From: Nannobrachium achirus
Taxonomy: Eukaryota > Chordata > Actinopteri > Myctophiformes > Myctophidae
DNA length: 64,000 bases
Direction of reading: 5' to 3'
NCBI GenBank assembly: GCA_963921795.1
Contig: OY997658.1
Location: 33,741,347-33,805,346 of the forward strand
Below the pieces are notes generated by a model. That model had not been told where the DNA came from. It did no database searches and saw nothing but the letters and a program-made list of their open reading frames with translations. Position 1 is the first letter of the stretch, and each line of letters begins with the position of its first letter. A program made the position numbers and the translations under genes. Below are positions 43,250 through 53,482 of this stretch, one piece after another.

Positions 43250-43659
43250 TATACTTTATTACTTATTCATAAACCTATCTTTTTTCTAATATATATGTAC
43301 CAGTAAGACGCCTAAAGCTGGCCGCACACTAGCCGATAATCGGGGCATTTAACAACCCTTCTGAGTATCGGGCTGGCTGTGTCTGAAACGGGGCCGATTC
43401 TCGGTCATAAATGTGGTCTAGTGTGAGGGTTCAGGTTCACAGATCCAATCTGAATCCTGCCGAGTTGCTCACAGGATGATCGGGGCCAGCCCGACTCTTT
43501 TCAAAAAGGTTTGATATTTTTCTGGATCGCTACTGATATGGAACAGCAGCGGGGGGACTGAGAGAAAAGACAGACGCTGTTCGGATGCAAGAAACAGGGA
43601 CTAGTGGTGGCGACAGCCGCTGTTCTGACTGAGTCTGACCATAGTATCTGAGCGACAGA

Positions 43660-43725
43660 TCTCTCTCACTCTCTCTTTCTCTCTCCATCTCTCTCTCTCT
43701 CTCACAGACACACACACACAGACAC
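43660..43725 (+). repeat. (TC)n with short (CA)n
   Basis: CT-rich stretch followed by ACAGACACACACACAC. Confidence 0.7.
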
Positions 43726-44309
43726 ACTTTTCATACCATCTGTCCATCCATTGAAAAGTCAACGGTTGCGGACGGGAGCAGGTTTGTTTTATATCAAACA
43801 GAAACGGCAGAAATAAACGCTGCAGTCACAGGGTACAGGACAGGTCTCACTTTTGCACTTGCAAGTCAAAGACAAAGTAGGCGTACTCGCCTATTTCCTA
43901 CAAAACCCTGATCTACAAGTCCTATAACGTGGCACGGATGGGACACAGTTATATGACTAATCATAAATCAGGCATCATGAGGAGCAGACGCAGCAGCAGT
44001 GTTGACTAGTTTAGCAGTCGAGAGAGGGGAAAAGTCAGAGTTGAACAGATCCATGGATGGATATGAAACATCTGTCAAAGTGAACTCACATTATCATCAA
44101 CATGTTCATATCCATATTGAAGTGTTTTTTAGTTTTTTGTTGCGCGAGGCGATGGTAACATTAATGTGTTTGTGTGTGCGTGCGTGTGTGTGTGCTACAA
44201 GGCACCGCTCTCAGAAGGGCAGCCCCTGTGACATTTTGTATCCATTATATTATTTATTAAGTGCCTGGCATGCAATGGCAAAACACTTATTGTAATCCGC
44301 CATACTTAT

Positions 44310-45078
44310 ATAATAATGATCCCACACATTTCGGCACGTAATAACTGCCGCACAATTTATGCCACCTCCGCAATATATACATCAAAACGTGCGGCTCGGC
44401 CGGGAATAGGTTGCTATTACTTTTCTTTCCAATCTGCGTTACCATGGCGACGTAATTTGCAAAAAACATGTCCCAAAAACCCCATTGACTTTGAATGGGG
44501 GACTCAAAAACAGAAACTTGGCGCCACATTACTCTGGCATAGGCTACTTTTGCCTAGCAACATGATTTAAACTTTAAACACAAGACTTTGGACTTTTTCT
44601 GGCCAATAGGGACAAGCTGTAATTGATTAAGCCCCGCCCTCTCTGTATTCCTATTGGCTGGGCTATAAAACATCCATAACTCCAGTTCACAACATGGTAC
44701 CGTCTTGAAACTTGCTGTCTGGACTTAAACAGCCAATAGGGACTTATTACTTAAGTCCCAACCCCTCTTAAGCCCCGCCCCTATCTTCCTATTGGCTGAG
44801 CTTTAAACAGCTATAACTTCTCAAATTTGGTGGGTGGTCCCACAGTCCCAATGGCTAACCGCTAATGTTAACCACTACTTCCGCTAATGCTAATGTTAAA
44901 AATGCTAATGCTAACAAATGCTAATGCTAACAAATGCTAATGTAAAAAATCTAATAGTAATGTTGATGTTAATGTTAATGATTAAAATGCTAATGCTAAT
45001 ACCAACTGTTACACAAGGTTGCACACACTTGGCAAGCTGCAGGCACACTTCAAATTTTGTAGAAGTTTTCTTTTCTAG
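44310..45078 (+). mobile_element. Helitron-like segment with a possible CTAG 3' end
   Basis: 44320-44460 (GCAATATATACATCAAAACG) matches 30060-30180 in reverse. Two diverged copies of a block with AAGCCCCGCCC and TATTGGCTG follow (44583-44700, 44715-44840), then hexamer repeats. ACTTC and GAAGT form a weak stem before TTTCTTTTCTAG, which ends at 45078 with a following T. The Helitron assignment is tentative and no 5' end was found. Confidence 0.4.
44864..45002 (+). repeat. (GCTAAT)n-type hexamer minisatellite
   Basis: Repeated AATGCTAATGCTAAC and TAATGTTAA units, imperfect. Confidence 0.85.
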
Positions 45079-45161
45079 TTATTGCTGTGTTCGGCCCGAC
45101 TCAATCTGGGTAGAATCCGGTAGTGTGCGGAGTCCCCGACTTTTTAAATCGGCCAGCTTAA

Positions 45162-45250
45162 GGGCGAAAAGCGACCTCGCCCTAAAGGACAATGTAATGT
45201 CACAACGATGTGATGTCACAACAGGTCAGCAGCTATAGACACTCAGGCGT
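45162..45250 (+). mobile_element. Remainder of the target repeat of the Harbinger-like element
   Basis: GCGACCTCGCCCTAAAGGAC followed by repeated GATGTCACAAC matches the reverse of the repeat at 26000-26415. Confidence 0.55.
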
Positions 45251-45286
45251 TACTCACTCACGGACGGACAAGATGTGACGGTTTTC

Positions 45287-45369
<83 letters not shown>
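45287..45369 (+). repeat. (TA)n then (CA)n microsatellite
   Basis: ATATATGTATATATATATAT passes into about 57 bp of CA. Confidence 0.97.
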
Positions 45370-45370
<1 letters not shown>

Positions 45371-45869
45371 CAAAAAAAAAAACGTATTCAAACATCCATC
45401 TTTTTTCTATTGCTTTTTTTTTGCTTCAACATTTCACTAAATCTCAACTGTAAGGCTAACTTCTCTGCGGAGCGTAGCCTTGACTTTCAATGTAGAAAGA
45501 AACGTGTATACCTCAGTATCTAAGCAGGGGAAGAGAAACAGATCAAAGGAACAAAAAGACAGATTCAAAACCCCTTCATTTCAGGTCGGGGGTGGGGGGC
45601 TAATTTCAAAAGCCTTAAAGCTGGAATGTGAAATTGTGGGTCAGCGGCTCATTCACACCCTTCAGGTTGGACTGGAAAAAGCGTTCCAGCTGTAACTCGG
45701 CTGCAATAACACACCCATCCCGTCAAGTCAACCCGATACGGGAGCATGGAAATTATTAAGACGGCATACAGCGGAGGAGGTGGAAGAGCCAGAGAGGGGC
45801 CCGTTTTATCACAGTGGAAGCTCGGGGACCTGCCGTGGAACCTCTCTTCCAGGTCCGGGTTTTTGTTAG
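45370..45869. other. Non-coding sequence, nothing recognised
   Basis: Single-copy-like. A- and T-runs lie at 45373-45382 and 45413-45421. Confidence 0.45.
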
Positions 45870-45881
45870 CGGTGTGCGTGT

Positions 45882-45960
<79 letters not shown>
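45870..45960 (+). repeat. (TG)n microsatellite
   Basis: TG array with one GAGTG interruption near 45886. Confidence 0.97.
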
Positions 45961-45962
<2 letters not shown>

Positions 45963-47324
45963 GGGGGGTAACCCCAAACCCATCAAGTGGGCTTCTTATC
46001 TGGCCAGGGATCAAACCCTCAGGACCATGCTGTAATTTCTTCCCCTGACTTTGACAAGAAACACAGCTTTTGGTGTGGTTAGATCCGACCCGAGAAAGTG
46101 GTGAAAACTCCCACACTTTGTGGAATGTCTTTTCTGGGCTGGCCGCAGCTACTAGAAAGGTAGCTGGTAGCGAGCGAGGACTAATGGGTGTTTACACCGC
46201 ATGGCAGCTTCAGGTAATCCGACCACTGTCATGTTTCCAGCTCTGCTCCGCAGGCGGCTCCGTCAAACGCTCTGTCATCAAAAAGCGCATGGCAAGAGGG
46301 ATTCAAGCCCTATACGGCATGGCAGCTCTTGGAGATAATGGGTTTCAGTTTGACTAAGCCCTCATTCATCAGTCTCTGAGCTTCCTGAGACCACGCTTGC
46401 AGGAGAAAATTACATTAAAGTCATTTATCTGGGTCTCGGTGGATGCATGTTGGGGAAGCGGAGGTCGAGCTTGGAGGGAGGTTATGAATTTGGCTGGTGT
46501 TACCCGACTCTGCTGGGGCTGACCTGAGACGGACCTGCAGATTAAGGAACCATCTGGGAACTGCAACCTGAGTCCTGGAGGGGAGGTTGTGACAGGACCT
46601 AGCCACAACTTTCACTTTTGCGTGCGTACACACGCATATTACACACACAGGAATAGGAATACAAACACAAGCTCACACAGACGCACACACGCATTTTGCA
46701 CACACAAAGATGCAGTAAAAATGTGACTCTCAAAAATCTAGAAATCACAGAGTTATTTGTCATCAATATGGACAAAGTGCTTCATTGATCTGATCTAAAC
46801 CATAAACAATTTTCACAGCCAATCTTTATCTTTTCCAATGAATTCTCATTGAAGCAGAACATTGGTATGACCTCAGATGAGGTAGAAAACCTCTCTAATT
46901 TCAAATTACTAGAGGACAGCAGATTGTTCACCGACACAAAGTGAGCTATTTTTGCACATTCAATGCCATTTACCTTTAAAGGAAGACATCACAACCTGAT
47001 GAAGATAAATAAGACGTTCATCTTTCAAATTAATGGCAGGATTTAGTCCACCAGAGGATTTGGCTCTCCGCTGACTCATTTCCTTCAAGCTGAGGCCCAA
47101 TCCATTTTTCATTTTAAAAGAATACTGACCTAGGCCACTGTAAATTGTACAGAGAAGCAACTCTATACCACAGCGCTTCATTTTCAGAACAGTGCAATGA
47201 CTACAGTACAGTACCTCATCCATCGATGTTACAATCCAAAAGGGTCAGTACAAGTGCAGGAAGTGAAATCCAGAGATTTGTAAAACGAACCCAGTTTAGG
47301 AAAATGTATCTACCCCTAACCACA
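45961..47324. other. Single-copy-like sequence
   Basis: No repeat family was recognised apart from irregular CACA/CACG between 46620 and 46705. No supported frame. Confidence 0.45.
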
Positions 47325-48660
47325 TCTAACATATAATTTAGCGAATGTCTGTCTGAGTGTCTGAGTGTCTGTCTGTCTGTCTGTCACAGCGTTTCTCCTC
47401 AGTGGCTGGAGCAATTGATCTGAAATCGCATCACCATTAGCATATGAACACACCTGACACAACTGTGAAGCCCTTTTTTCACTTTCACAAATCGTTTAAT
47501 TGATATTAATTTATTAGTGAATTAATTTTTCCCATTGACTTATAATGGGAATCGCAAAAACTCACATTCAATATTTTTTTTCTCGCAAACCATAGGGGCT
47601 ACAGTTACAAAACTCTGAGAGGAGATTTATAATGATATCAAGGATTAAATAAAAAATAACTTTGTCAGTTGGCCTCATGGTGGCGCTATAACAGTCCACT
47701 TTACGTTTCGGCCTGTAACTCTTGAACCGTAGGTCGGAAAATTAAAATTATTTTTTCCCTGGATTCCGTGGGTCGAGACGCATCTCCCGATATAGGCCAC
47801 GCCCATTTGCGCCAGGCTAGATTTTCCGCCATCTTGAATTTTCTCCAAAACACACTTTTTGCTCCTTTTCCTACATATTTTCTTCAAATGTCGCAAAAAG
47901 CGGTATACATGATCTATGAACCCATGCAATGAATATACTCAAGGGATATGTCGATAGTCTGTACCGTTCGTTCGTAACGGGCTTCCAAAGTTATTAGCAG
48001 GATGGGACCGCAAACAATAGCCGTAAAGCACAAACAAATTGTCGAGTCAACACTGAATTTTAACCAAGGGTCGCGGGTGGCATACTCAACGAATCCCCAA
48101 AAGCATTTCCACTCTGCCTCATGGTGGCGCTATAACGGCCTACTTGCCTTGTAACTCTTGAACCGTAGGTCGAAAAATTAAAATTCTTTTTTCCCTGGAT
48201 TCCTTGGGTCAATACGCACCTCCCCATATAGGCCCCGCCCATTTGCGTCAGGATAGATTTTCCGCCATTTTGAATTTTCTCCAAAACACACTTTTTGCTC
48301 CTTTTCCTACATATTTTCTTCAAATGTCACGAAAATGGGTACACATGATCTCTGAACCCATGCAATGAACATAGTCAAGGGATATTTTGATAGTCCATAC
48401 CGTTCGTTCGTACCGGGCTTCCAAAGTTAGCGGGAGGGGCCCGTTTTGCAAACAATAGCCATAAATCACAAACAAAACGTCGAGTCAACACTGAATTTCT
48501 GCCACAGGTTGCGGGTGGCTTACTCAACGAATCCCCAGAAGCATTTCCAATTCCACCCGTAGAGGGCGTCACAAACGCGCAAAACGTAACCGGTTCGTTC
48601 CAAAACGCGTTTTTCAGGCAGACCGACCCTCTCAAAAAGAAACACAGACTACTCTGCGGA
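47325..48660 (+). mobile_element. Helitron-like element with a 444-bp internal tandem duplication
   Basis: The start A|TCTAACATATAATTTAGCG, followed by AATGTCTGTCTGAG and (GTCT)n, parallels the start at 58381. Two tandem units follow (47673-48116 and 48117-48555), each beginning CCTCATGGTGGCGCTATAAC and containing CTTGAACCGTAGGTCG, CACACTTTTTGCTCC and CGTTCGTTCGTA. The same unit occurs reversed at 29600-29880. The 3' end is not visible because a CA array follows. Short open frames repeat in the two units but encode nothing recognisable. Confidence 0.6.
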
Positions 48661-48680
48661 TGGTCTCACGGTCCAAACCG

Positions 48681-48682
<2 letters not shown>

Positions 48683-48761
<79 letters not shown>
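48683..48761 (+). repeat. (CA)n microsatellite
   Basis: About 78 bp of CA directly after the Helitron-like copy. Confidence 0.97.
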
Positions 48762-48764
<3 letters not shown>

Positions 48765-49549
48765 CCATTAAACGAAACGGGTATTTCTTACATTGATGCT
48801 CCTACATATTATCATGCAAGAACCAGTTAAAGTTACTTTCCATCCCTCATATACCGTGTGCACAGTGCACATCCCATAACCCACACACTGCACATCATTT
48901 CGGAGCTCATATCTTTGAACGGGTAAGGACTAGTTAACTGTAATTCACAAAAGCAAACTTGTAATGAAGAATGATTGGCTGAATCTACTAAATTATGACA
49001 AGTGGCCAGAAATGACTGACAGTTCTAGGTCCAGATGTGGAGTACAGTAGGCATGACGTTGCTGTGCTTATTTCCTGGCCCTTTGATCAATAAGACGGAG
49101 CGCATCTGCTTGGAATTTCGGCAAGACATTATGTCCCGTACAGTCCACCGAGAATCAAAGCCAAACGTTGGCCAGCTTTGTTTATGTTGTGTCAAAATTT
49201 AGGCGGTGGTTGGTCTGTACTTGTTGAACCAATACATGCTCATGTCAAAACTCTCATTCCCTACAGCTCTTTCACCTCCGATATGAGCACCATCAGCCGG
49301 CTTGTGTTTGACTTTGCCTTAGCGATGTTCTTCAGAAGCCACGCGGTTCACCTCCACTGCGGTGAGTGCCATCTGAGAGTTCCATGGGTCTAATTCTCAA
49401 AAGGATCTTTTGGATTCGTGTTGTGGCATTTCTAATCAGCGTGCAGTGTTTGCAGCACCCGGGCCTAAGGCAGGGCCTGGTTTCCATCTATTTGGGAACA
49501 ACAATGGCTCCCCATTGCTATTCTCCAGAACCTCCTACCATCAGATCAC

Positions 49550-49550
<1 letters not shown>
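48762..49550. other. Single-copy-like sequence
   Basis: No repeat or supported gene. Confidence 0.45.

Positions 49551-49600
<50 letters not shown>
49551..49600 (+). repeat. (CA)n microsatellite
   Basis: 50 bp of CA. Confidence 0.95.
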
Positions 49601-49602
<2 letters not shown>

Positions 49603-50029
49603 TAGTTCAATCTATAGGAATGCCTTTGTCATTTTCAAGTAGGGGCTTTCATGTATCCCTTACAAAAGGCCCCCTTCCTTGCAGTGCATGTCAGACCTAA
49701 TAACCACTTGTTGTAAGATCATATAGAATATAATAATGTGTTCCCTGCATGGTGAATACTGTACCTCCCGATATGAAAGCATAAGAGCAATTACACACAA
49801 TGAAGGGACACAATGGGCTTTAACCACACTGAAAGCCTTACAGTATGTCTTTTTAATAGTTCAATAGTCATACTTTCCCTTCATGCCATCATACATAAGA
49901 CCACATAACCACACACTGCGAATGCATATTGAGGGAGGGCAAAGAATTAAAGAGAGACAGTACGGCATACTATGCTGTCTCTCAATCTCTTCAACAGCCA
50001 AGCAGAGAGTGGCTTTCGTCAAATCTCTG
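49601..50029. other. Non-coding sequence, nothing recognised
   Basis: Single-copy-like sequence. Confidence 0.45.
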
Positions 50030-50856
50030 GCCAGTCTACAGTACCATCCCCTGGATATTTTTGTATCTTCATATTTCATCTTTTTAAGTTTTTTCATAAA
50101 TGAATGCCTTATTTTATACTATACTGTTGTATGGCAGTGTCACGCAAAAGTAGTGAAAGTAGCCGATCTACAAGCTCACAATGTGTCGCAATGGGAAGCG
50201 TGAAGATCTGCTATTTTCGCTGAAAAGACGCTGAAAGTCCTTTGAAAACATTTGCCTATAATGACACATAGTTACACCAGGTTGACAGTATTTAAGTCTG
50301 TCTGTGGGTTTTATAAATATTTAATCAATGAAAGTTATTAATTAAGCACAGGAACCACTTTTTGTGTTTTTACCCTTCAGGACGGGAACACATTTTTGTG
50401 TTGTTGTTGCAGTAATGTGTCACATAATTGTTTTTCTGAAAACTTAGGTCAGGACCTAAAATAATCGGCCTGATGGTGAAGCTAAATGGGAGAGATCCAT
50501 GTTGATGACATGACTCTAGACATACTGTGTAGTGTGTACCGCTTTGCGTGATTTTAGGGCAAAATCTGTAGGAGCGGTGTCCAAAAATATGTTTGAAAAA
50601 ATGGGCCTGAAGGTGGCGCTAAATGGGACAGATCCATGTTGATGACATGACTGTAGACATACTGTGTACCGCTTTGCGTACTTTTAGGGCAAAATCTGTA
50701 GGAGCAGTGTCTGGACCTAGAAGGCACTTCCAGAATCGGCCTCAGGTCTAAATGGGTTAACAAAAGATTGAGATTCAACAATAACTACATTGGATTCACT
50801 CTTGTTTCATCTTATCATCTTATATATAAGATTTCCACCAGACGGCGACGATATGC
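50030..50856 (+). mobile_element. Longer member of the GTTGTCGGG-TIR family
   Basis: The right end ATTTCCACCAGACGGCGACG followed by ATATGC matches the family's right TIR. The left end (CCCTGGATATTTTTGTATCT near 50049) is decayed. The inside holds a hairpin module, the block ACCAGGTTGACAG through TAAATATTTAATCAATG shared with 42060 and 35760, and a 137-bp tandem pair (50467-50603 and 50604-50735) containing GACAGATCCATGTTGATGAC. No coding frame. Confidence 0.55.
50150..50219 (+). repeat. GATCTACAAGCTC hairpin module
   Basis: AGTGAAAGTAGCCGATCTAC, AAGCTCACAATGTGTCGCA, then GCGTGAAGATCTGCTATTTT. The right arm has lost AGCTTGTA. Confidence 0.75.
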
Positions 50857-52813
50857 AAACTGTATTCAGTCACTCCAGAGTGATTGGGCCCTCCTGCAAA
50901 AGCCCTCGTTTCAATTGAGAGCCGTGGTGCCTGCATGCATTTTACACTGAGCTTGGGCCACAGAGCTGCTGCGCCGCTCTACAACACACTAACCAAAAGA
51001 CATGAGATCAGCATACCATCTGCCAGCTGTGTCTGTGCTGCGACCATTAATCAAAGCCCCTCACCGCCGCAGCGATGCTGTAGAAGATATCGCTCCCACC
51101 GCATCATTAGGACTACAGAGGCCCACATTGTCTTACACATGACATCATCGTGTGACAGCCATTAAACGCTCGCGCGTGTGATGCGGTGAGCGCTAATTCT
51201 GTCTCTCTTCAAAAGAGCAGATAGGCTAGACAGATTTTTAAGATTACGACGACTTATCACCACTCGCGTACCTTCTCCGGCATTGAAGGTTTTATGAAAA
51301 CAAAAGAACAAACACTTAGTGAACAAGGGTGAAAACTACTAACAAACATGTGATATTAATTTCACCCACAGAAAAACATTTTTTTCATCCATCCAGTTTC
51401 AACCACATGGAGAACGCGCAAAATCCCCTCCCAAGCCAAGACAGAAAAGAAAATACACTAAAAAACTCCCCCTCCGCCTGCAAGGAGCTTGGTTTGGTGG
51501 TGTGTGCTGGAACCAATGTGGCCGGCGCCAGACAAACCATCTTCACGATGCCACGCCAGAACACCAACATGCCAACTCCCGAAGCGATGAATGTCACTCC
51601 TACACCCATGCCATGCCATCCCAGAACAAACCCACCGACCGCAACCCTCCTCACTTGAGGTTAACGATAGGAATTCAACACCAGACGAGACGTGTGCTCT
51701 TGCTGTCAAAGCCTTTACTATTATTTTGACACTTCAACAGCCATGGTGTAAAATTGGATCCAGCGCAGCAATTTCTGTCATTAAAATGCTAAAAGATGTA
51801 AAGGTGTAAGATCATCATTTGTCACCTGAAGACATTTACAGTAAAAAGAAAAAATGGAAACGCATGAATATGGATACATTTATCAGACACATGCAAGTGT
51901 TCACATACAGAGAAAATTGCATCCATATTATTTAAATTATAAAGATGTATGTTTGCAAGTTTGAGTGTGGCTTAGATATGGACCACCAGCGTATATACAA
52001 CACCAAAACATAATACAGTGCATATTGGTACACACACACTAAAGACCCTTGGATGTCAATTGCTCCAAGTTAATGACAAACTCATGTCCATCTGCCTCTT
52101 TGAAAAATATCCTTAAAGGAGTGCTATGCGTGACCACCCAGCAACTCGTGGAAAAGTCTCCTTTAAGCCATAGAGAGAATTCAGAGATCTACCCAGCGTG
52201 TAAACTTGTTAGTGGTATATATTTTCTTGCCGAGCCAGGCTACGCATCTTTCCTGTAATCTCCTGGAGGTTCAATTGATGCCAAACATATTGAACTGAGA
52301 GCAATACTGTTTTTAAGGCATTATGTTGTACGTTTGTCGATGGCTTTATGTCAGATTCCAAATCCAGGTTGCCTATTGAATTACAATGCTGGGATGCAAG
52401 GATAAGCAACTGCCTTGTTCTAACCCTGCAGCTGAATAGAAGGGGCCTATATGGGCCTCAACCGAGGGTCTGAATGTTGAAAACACTGTCTGCCCTCCCC
52501 GCCACCCATGCAAAAACATCCCCTAGGTTTGGAAGTGTCTATGTGTGAGTAATGGAGGGTAAAATGAAGAAAGCCAGTATTGTTCCAAAAACAAAAAAAC
52601 ATTCGTCCCACCACCATTTGGGATTCCTCTGTGTGATTTACTATCTGGTTGGTGGTTATTAATTGTCCATCACAGGAATTCTTTGAAAAGTAACAGGGAC
52701 CACTTCCACTGAACAATGTCTCAGTTCGGCTTCTGCAAAATGGTCCCCTCTCGTTACATTAAATACGGGTAACCTTTCACCTGTGCTTACAATAACAACG
52801 CCCACCAAAACAT
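50857..52813. other. Single-copy-like sequence
   Basis: No repeat family. A minus-strand frame at 51385-51654 has a hydrophobic run (VGVTFIASGVGMLVFW) but starts from a GTG and lacks a convincing upstream splice site, so it is not called a gene. Confidence 0.4.
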
Positions 52814-53482
52814 TTAGTCCATGGGCCATACGAGTTGTCGGTATCAAAAAGGTGGCAAAGGTTACCATGCATTTTATAAAAGCTCTATATCTGTAGATTA
52901 TATTTTGGTATGATAACCCTTTCTTAGACACAGCTAAATTGGTGTTATCAGCCGCTAGATTTGTTGTCCCATTAACTTTACATTACATGAAAAAAAAGCA
53001 AAAAATGTATCTGCTTTACGTAGCATATGAGGGGTCAAACTAGGGGGTTTTCATGATGCTGAATCCATTGCAAGCATCTGTTTTGCACAAAAAACATTCC
53101 TCTGGCTAAAAACTGTCCCACAAGACTATGGTTTAGTGATGAAAAGTGATGAGTCATTACTTTTCACACTTTTGTGGGGGCCGTTTTAGCCCCAGGAATG
53201 TTTTTCGTGCAAAACAGATGCTTGCAATGGATTCAGCATCATGAAAACCCCCTAGTTTGACACCTCTTATGCTACTTAAAGCAGATGAATTTTTAGCTTT
53301 TTTTTCCTGTAATGTAAAGTTAATGGGACACCAACTCTAGCGGCTGATAACACCAATTTAGCTGTGTCTAAGAAAGGGTTATCATACCAAAATATAATCT
53401 ACAGATATAGAGCTTTTCAAAAATGCATGGCAACCTTTGCCACCTTTTTGATACCGACAACTCATATGGCCCATGGACTAAT
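52814..53482. mobile_element. ~670-bp fold-back element (long imperfect palindrome)
   Basis: The left arm begins TTAGTCCATGGGCCATACGA and the right arm ends TCATATGGCCCATGGACTAA. The complementarity continues through AAAAAGGTGGCAAAGGT, GATAACCCTTTCTTAGACAC, TTTTCATGATGCTGAATCCA and GCAAGCATCTGTTTTGCAC to a centre near 53148. Each arm is about 310-330 bp with scattered mismatches and is least matched near the centre. It has no coding capacity. Fold-back or MITE origin is likely; target repeats are not clear. Confidence 0.92.

Larger units (their letters stand above)
43316..45158 (+). mobile_element. Harbinger-like element (TAA target repeats), composite
   Basis: Ends AGCTGGCCGCACAC and, inverted, GGCCAGCT are bordered by TAA at 43313-43315 and 45159-45161; 3-bp TWA duplications are characteristic of PIF/Harbinger. 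The outer flanks AGTAAGACGCC and GGGCGAAAAGCGACCTCGCCC are contiguous in the paralogous repeat at 26373-26410 (minus strand), with TCA at the junction. This supports the borders. No transposase frame was recognised. The 1.84-kb interior includes a Helitron-like segment (44310-45078). Confidence 0.7.

Noticed and set aside
43895-43940. Another hairpin-module copy (CCTGATCTACAAGTCC)
   Set aside because: Only the GATCTACAAG core matches, with no second arm or characteristic flank.
51385-51654. Membrane-protein exon on the minus strand
   Set aside because: The reading contains a hydrophobic stretch, but it begins at GTG, its upstream side lacks a pyrimidine tract, and no homologue is recognised.
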